Source: Candidatus Nanopelagicales bacterium
GTDB lineage: Bacteria > Actinomycetota > Actinomycetes > S36-B12
Direction of reading: 5' to 3'
Assembly: GCA_018399515.1 (NCBI GenBank)
Contig: JAGYOB010000252.1
Coordinates: 1-7,008 of the forward strand
Length of the DNA stretch: 7,008 nucleotides
Position 1 is the first letter of the stretch; the number at the start of each line of letters is the position of its first letter. Shown one piece after another: positions 5,648-7,008 of the stretch. Under the pieces are notes generated by a model. It saw only the letters and a program-made list of their open reading frames with translations. It had not been told where the DNA came from and searched no databases. Position numbers and translations under genes: made by a program.

Positions 5648-6073
5648 ATGTCTCAGGGCTCGATTTCCGACCAGGGTCGGATCGTCATCCCGTGTGTGGG
5701 TGCGATCGTGCGCGATCACGCCGGGCGGTTGCTGATGATCCGGCGGGGTCACGAACCCGCGCTGGGGTCTTGGTCGCTGCCCGGCGGGCGAGTGGAGCCC
5801 GGGGAAACCGAGGCACAGGCTGTTGCTCGGGAGGTCGAAGAGGAGACCGGGGTCATCGTCCGCGTCGGCCCCCTCATCGGCCGCATCGAGATCCCCGCAC
5901 CCGACGGCGGTGTCTTCGATATCGGCGACTATGCCGCTGATGTCATCGGTGGTGAACTGCGTCCTGGCGATGATGCGACCGAGGCTGCGTGGGTCGATCC
6001 CGCGCAGATCAGTGCGAGGCAGACCCCTCCGGGTTTCGTCGAGACGCTGACCCGCTGGGGCGTCCTCAGTTAG
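5648..6073 (+). CDS. Nudix hydrolase (MutT/ADP-ribose pyrophosphatase-like)
   Basis: A 141-residue single-domain Nudix hydrolase. The Nudix box GX5EX7REUXEEXGU is complete from Gly47 to Val69, with Glu53, Arg61, Glu62, Glu65 and Glu66 in place to bind Mg2+ and catalyse. Upstream are the typical first strand VGAIVRDHAGRLLMIRRG (17-34) and SWSLPGGRVEPGE (41-53). The enzyme hydrolyses a nucleoside diphosphate linked to some moiety; the substrate (oxidised dNTP, ADP-ribose or another) cannot be assigned because no specificity motif is evident. Start: ATG 5648 puts the domain at the usual distance from the N-terminus. The in-frame ATG 5606 would add 14 residues and has AAAGG directly abutting it, without spacing. 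GGTGGGA about 11 bases before 5648 is a possible weak ribosome site. Its TAG stop overlaps the convergent helicase stop. Confidence 0.92.
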   Translation: MSQGSISDQGRIVIPCVGAIVRDHAGRLLMIRRGHEPALGSWSLPGGRVEPGETEAQAVAREVEEETGVIVRVGPLIGRIEIPAPDGGVFDIGDYAADVIGGELRPGDDATEAAWVDPAQISARQTPPGFVETLTRWGVLS

Positions 6074-7008
6074 TCAGCCGAGGGCTTGCCGCCGCGCGTG
6101 CGACGTCGACGCCGCGCGGGCTTAGCCACATCGGTCTTCTCCGTGCTGGTTTTTCCCGTGCTGGTTTTTTGAGTGCTGTTCGCCCCGGCGCGATCAGTTC
6201 GTTCGCCCCCCGATCGTCCACCGCTGCTTCGACCACCGCTGCTTCGAGAACCGCTGCGTGATCCACTGCTGCGCGAACCTCCACCATCGGAGCGCGAACC
6301 GCCGGTGGACCGCTTGCCGGTCTCGCCGAGATCCTCGACCTGTTCGGCATCGAGGCCGGCGCGGGTGCGGCGGGCCCGGGGGAGCGTGCCGGAGATGCCT
6401 TCGGGGATGGATAGTCCGGCATAGACGTGCTCGGAGGTCGAGTACGTCTCGATCGGTTCGGCGAAGGGCAATCCGAGCGCCTTGTTGATCATCTGCCAGC
6501 GGGCGACGTCCTCCCAATCGACGAGGGTCACCGCGACACCCGATGCTCCGGCACGACCGGTGCGACCGATCCGGTGCACGTAGGTCTTCTCGTCATCGGG
6601 GCACTCGTAGTTGATCACATGGGTGACGCCGTCGACATCGATTCCGCGCGCGGCCACATCGGTGGCGACGAGCACATCGACCTTGCCGGTGCGGAAGGCC
6701 CGCAGAGCCTGTTCACGGGCACCCTGCCCGAGATCGCCATGCACGCTGGCGACGGCGAAACCGCGCTCGGTGAGATCGTCAGCGATCTTCTGTGCTTTGC
6801 GCTTGGTTCGCGTGAAGATCATTGCCAGTCCACGGCCATCGGCCTGCAGCGCACGGGCGAGCAACTCGACCTTGTCCATCGGATGAGCACGCCACACGTG
6901 CTGCTCGATGGCATCGACCGTCGCGCGATCGTCACCGGGGTCTTGCGCGCGGATATGCGTGGGTTGGGTCATGTAGCGACGGGCGAGATTGACGATCTGC
7001 CCGGGCAT
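6070..7008 (-). CDS. rhlE: DEAD-box RNA helicase, RhlE-like, C-terminal half (N-terminus beyond window)
   Basis: 312 C-terminal residues of an ATP-dependent RNA helicase. The frame begins with MPGQIVNLAR, which in this family follows the SAT motif (III), so this Met is internal and motifs Q, I, II and III lie beyond the right edge. Visible RecA-2 motifs, numbered in the fragment: IV AMIFTRTK (62-69), HGDLGQGAREQAL (90-102), V ATDVAARGID (115-124) and VI HRIGRTGRAG (145-154). After about residue 225 comes a disordered tail: a Gly/Arg/Ser tract (236-268), three STxKT pentapeptides (278-292), then an Arg cluster (RRRRRTRGGKPSAD, end). Such tails bind RNA non-specifically and help helicases join RNA degradosomes or condensates. 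The gene symbol rests on resemblance to mycobacterial RhlE and is tentative. The TAA stop overlaps the Nudix stop. Confidence 0.92.
   Translation of the reverse strand: MPGQIVNLARRYMTQPTHIRAQDPGDDRATVDAIEQHVWRAHPMDKVELLARALQADGRGLAMIFTRTKRKAQKIADDLTERGFAVASVHGDLGQGAREQALRAFRTGKVDVLVATDVAARGIDVDGVTHVINYECPDDEKTYVHRIGRTGRAGASGVAVTLVDWEDVARWQMINKALGLPFAEPIETYSTSEHVYAGLSIPEGISGTLPRARRTRAGLDAEQVEDLGETGKRSTGGSRSDGGGSRSSGSRSGSRSSGGRSSGGRSGGERTDRAGANSTQKTSTGKTSTEKTDVAKPARRRRRTRGGKPSAD
6133..6177 (-). repeat. Three tandem 15-base repeats encoding STxKT in the helicase tail
   Basis: Fragment residues 278-292 read STQKT, STGKT, STEKT. At DNA level CCGTGCTGGTTTTT occurs at 6141-6154 and again at 6156-6169 on the plus strand, a 15-base period, with a degenerate third copy at 6171-6180. 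The in-frame period lets copy number change without frameshift. Confidence 0.75.
6205..6303 (-). repeat. Gly/Arg/Ser-rich repeat tract in the helicase tail
   Basis: Fragment residues 236-268 are almost only Gly, Arg and Ser, with GGRSS repeated. On the plus strand CCACCGCTGCTTCGA recurs with a 15-base period around 6219-6250, and related degenerate copies continue to about 6290. The low-complexity composition suits a flexible RNA-binding tail. Confidence 0.7.

Noticed and set aside
5248..5649. Several small frames overlapping the Pr6Pr 5' end on both strands
   Set aside because: They are Ser/Arg/Pro-rich frame shadows without a ribosome site; the Pr6Pr frame has six clear membrane helices.
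6141..6290. Short tandem repeats considered as a CRISPR array or intergenic repeat element
   Set aside because: The 15-base units are in frame within the helicase tail, too short for CRISPR repeats, and have no spacers.
1..7008. A novel defence, mobile or biosynthetic system
   Set aside because: No nuclease, transposase, integrase, toxin pair, reverse transcriptase or synthase cluster is seen. Base composition looks uniform and all eight genes fall in known core or metabolic families.

Overview
The window is dense, GC-rich protein-coding DNA with G or C at most third codon positions, from a free-living actinobacterium. The gene content suits the Mycobacteriales (a Gordonia, Rhodococcus, Williamsia or Mycobacterium relative): a PRC-barrel/MgtE_N protein of the Rv1232c type, an RhlE-type DEAD-box helicase with a Gly/Arg/Ser and poly-Arg tail, a Pr6Pr membrane protein and many acyl-CoA enzymes. 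The genus cannot be fixed from the sequence alone. I see no tRNA, rRNA, CRISPR array, insertion sequence, prophage or attachment site.

Layout, left to right: (1) a PRC-barrel/MgtE N-domain protein, minus strand, cut by the left edge; (2) a CoA-ester lyase of the HpcH/HpaI (CitE/malyl-CoA lyase) family, plus strand; (3) a J-domain membrane protein, plus strand, 44 bases downstream and possibly co-transcribed; (4) a short-chain dehydrogenase, minus strand; (5) an acyl-CoA dehydrogenase, plus strand; (6) a six-helix Pr6Pr membrane protein, minus strand; (7) a Nudix hydrolase, plus strand; (8) the C-terminal half of a DEAD-box RNA helicase, minus strand, cut by the right edge. No stretch of 300 bases lacks a gene. 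The longest gap is the 158-base divergent region between genes 4 and 5.

Transcription units are short and strand alternates almost gene by gene. All three tail-to-tail junctions are extremely tight: a 47-base overlap, a 19-base gap, and a 4-base overlap of the two stop codons. The divergent starts carry the regulatory signals. Two genes (CoA lyase and Pr6Pr) lack a Shine-Dalgarno sequence but have a TANNNT hexamer 7 to 8 bases before the start codon, the arrangement of leaderless actinobacterial mRNAs. At the Pr6Pr start, three abutting GGTCA/TGACC half-sites form an operator-like element.

Functionally the set is mixed: acyl-CoA metabolism (lyase, acyl-CoA dehydrogenase, possibly the SDR), membrane proteins of unknown role, nucleotide housekeeping and RNA remodelling. 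I do not see a coherent new multi-gene system. The most interesting items are the orphan J-domain membrane protein, the Pr6Pr protein with its putative operator and its Thr/His pair recalling AIG1-type lipid hydrolases, and the repeat-built helicase tail.
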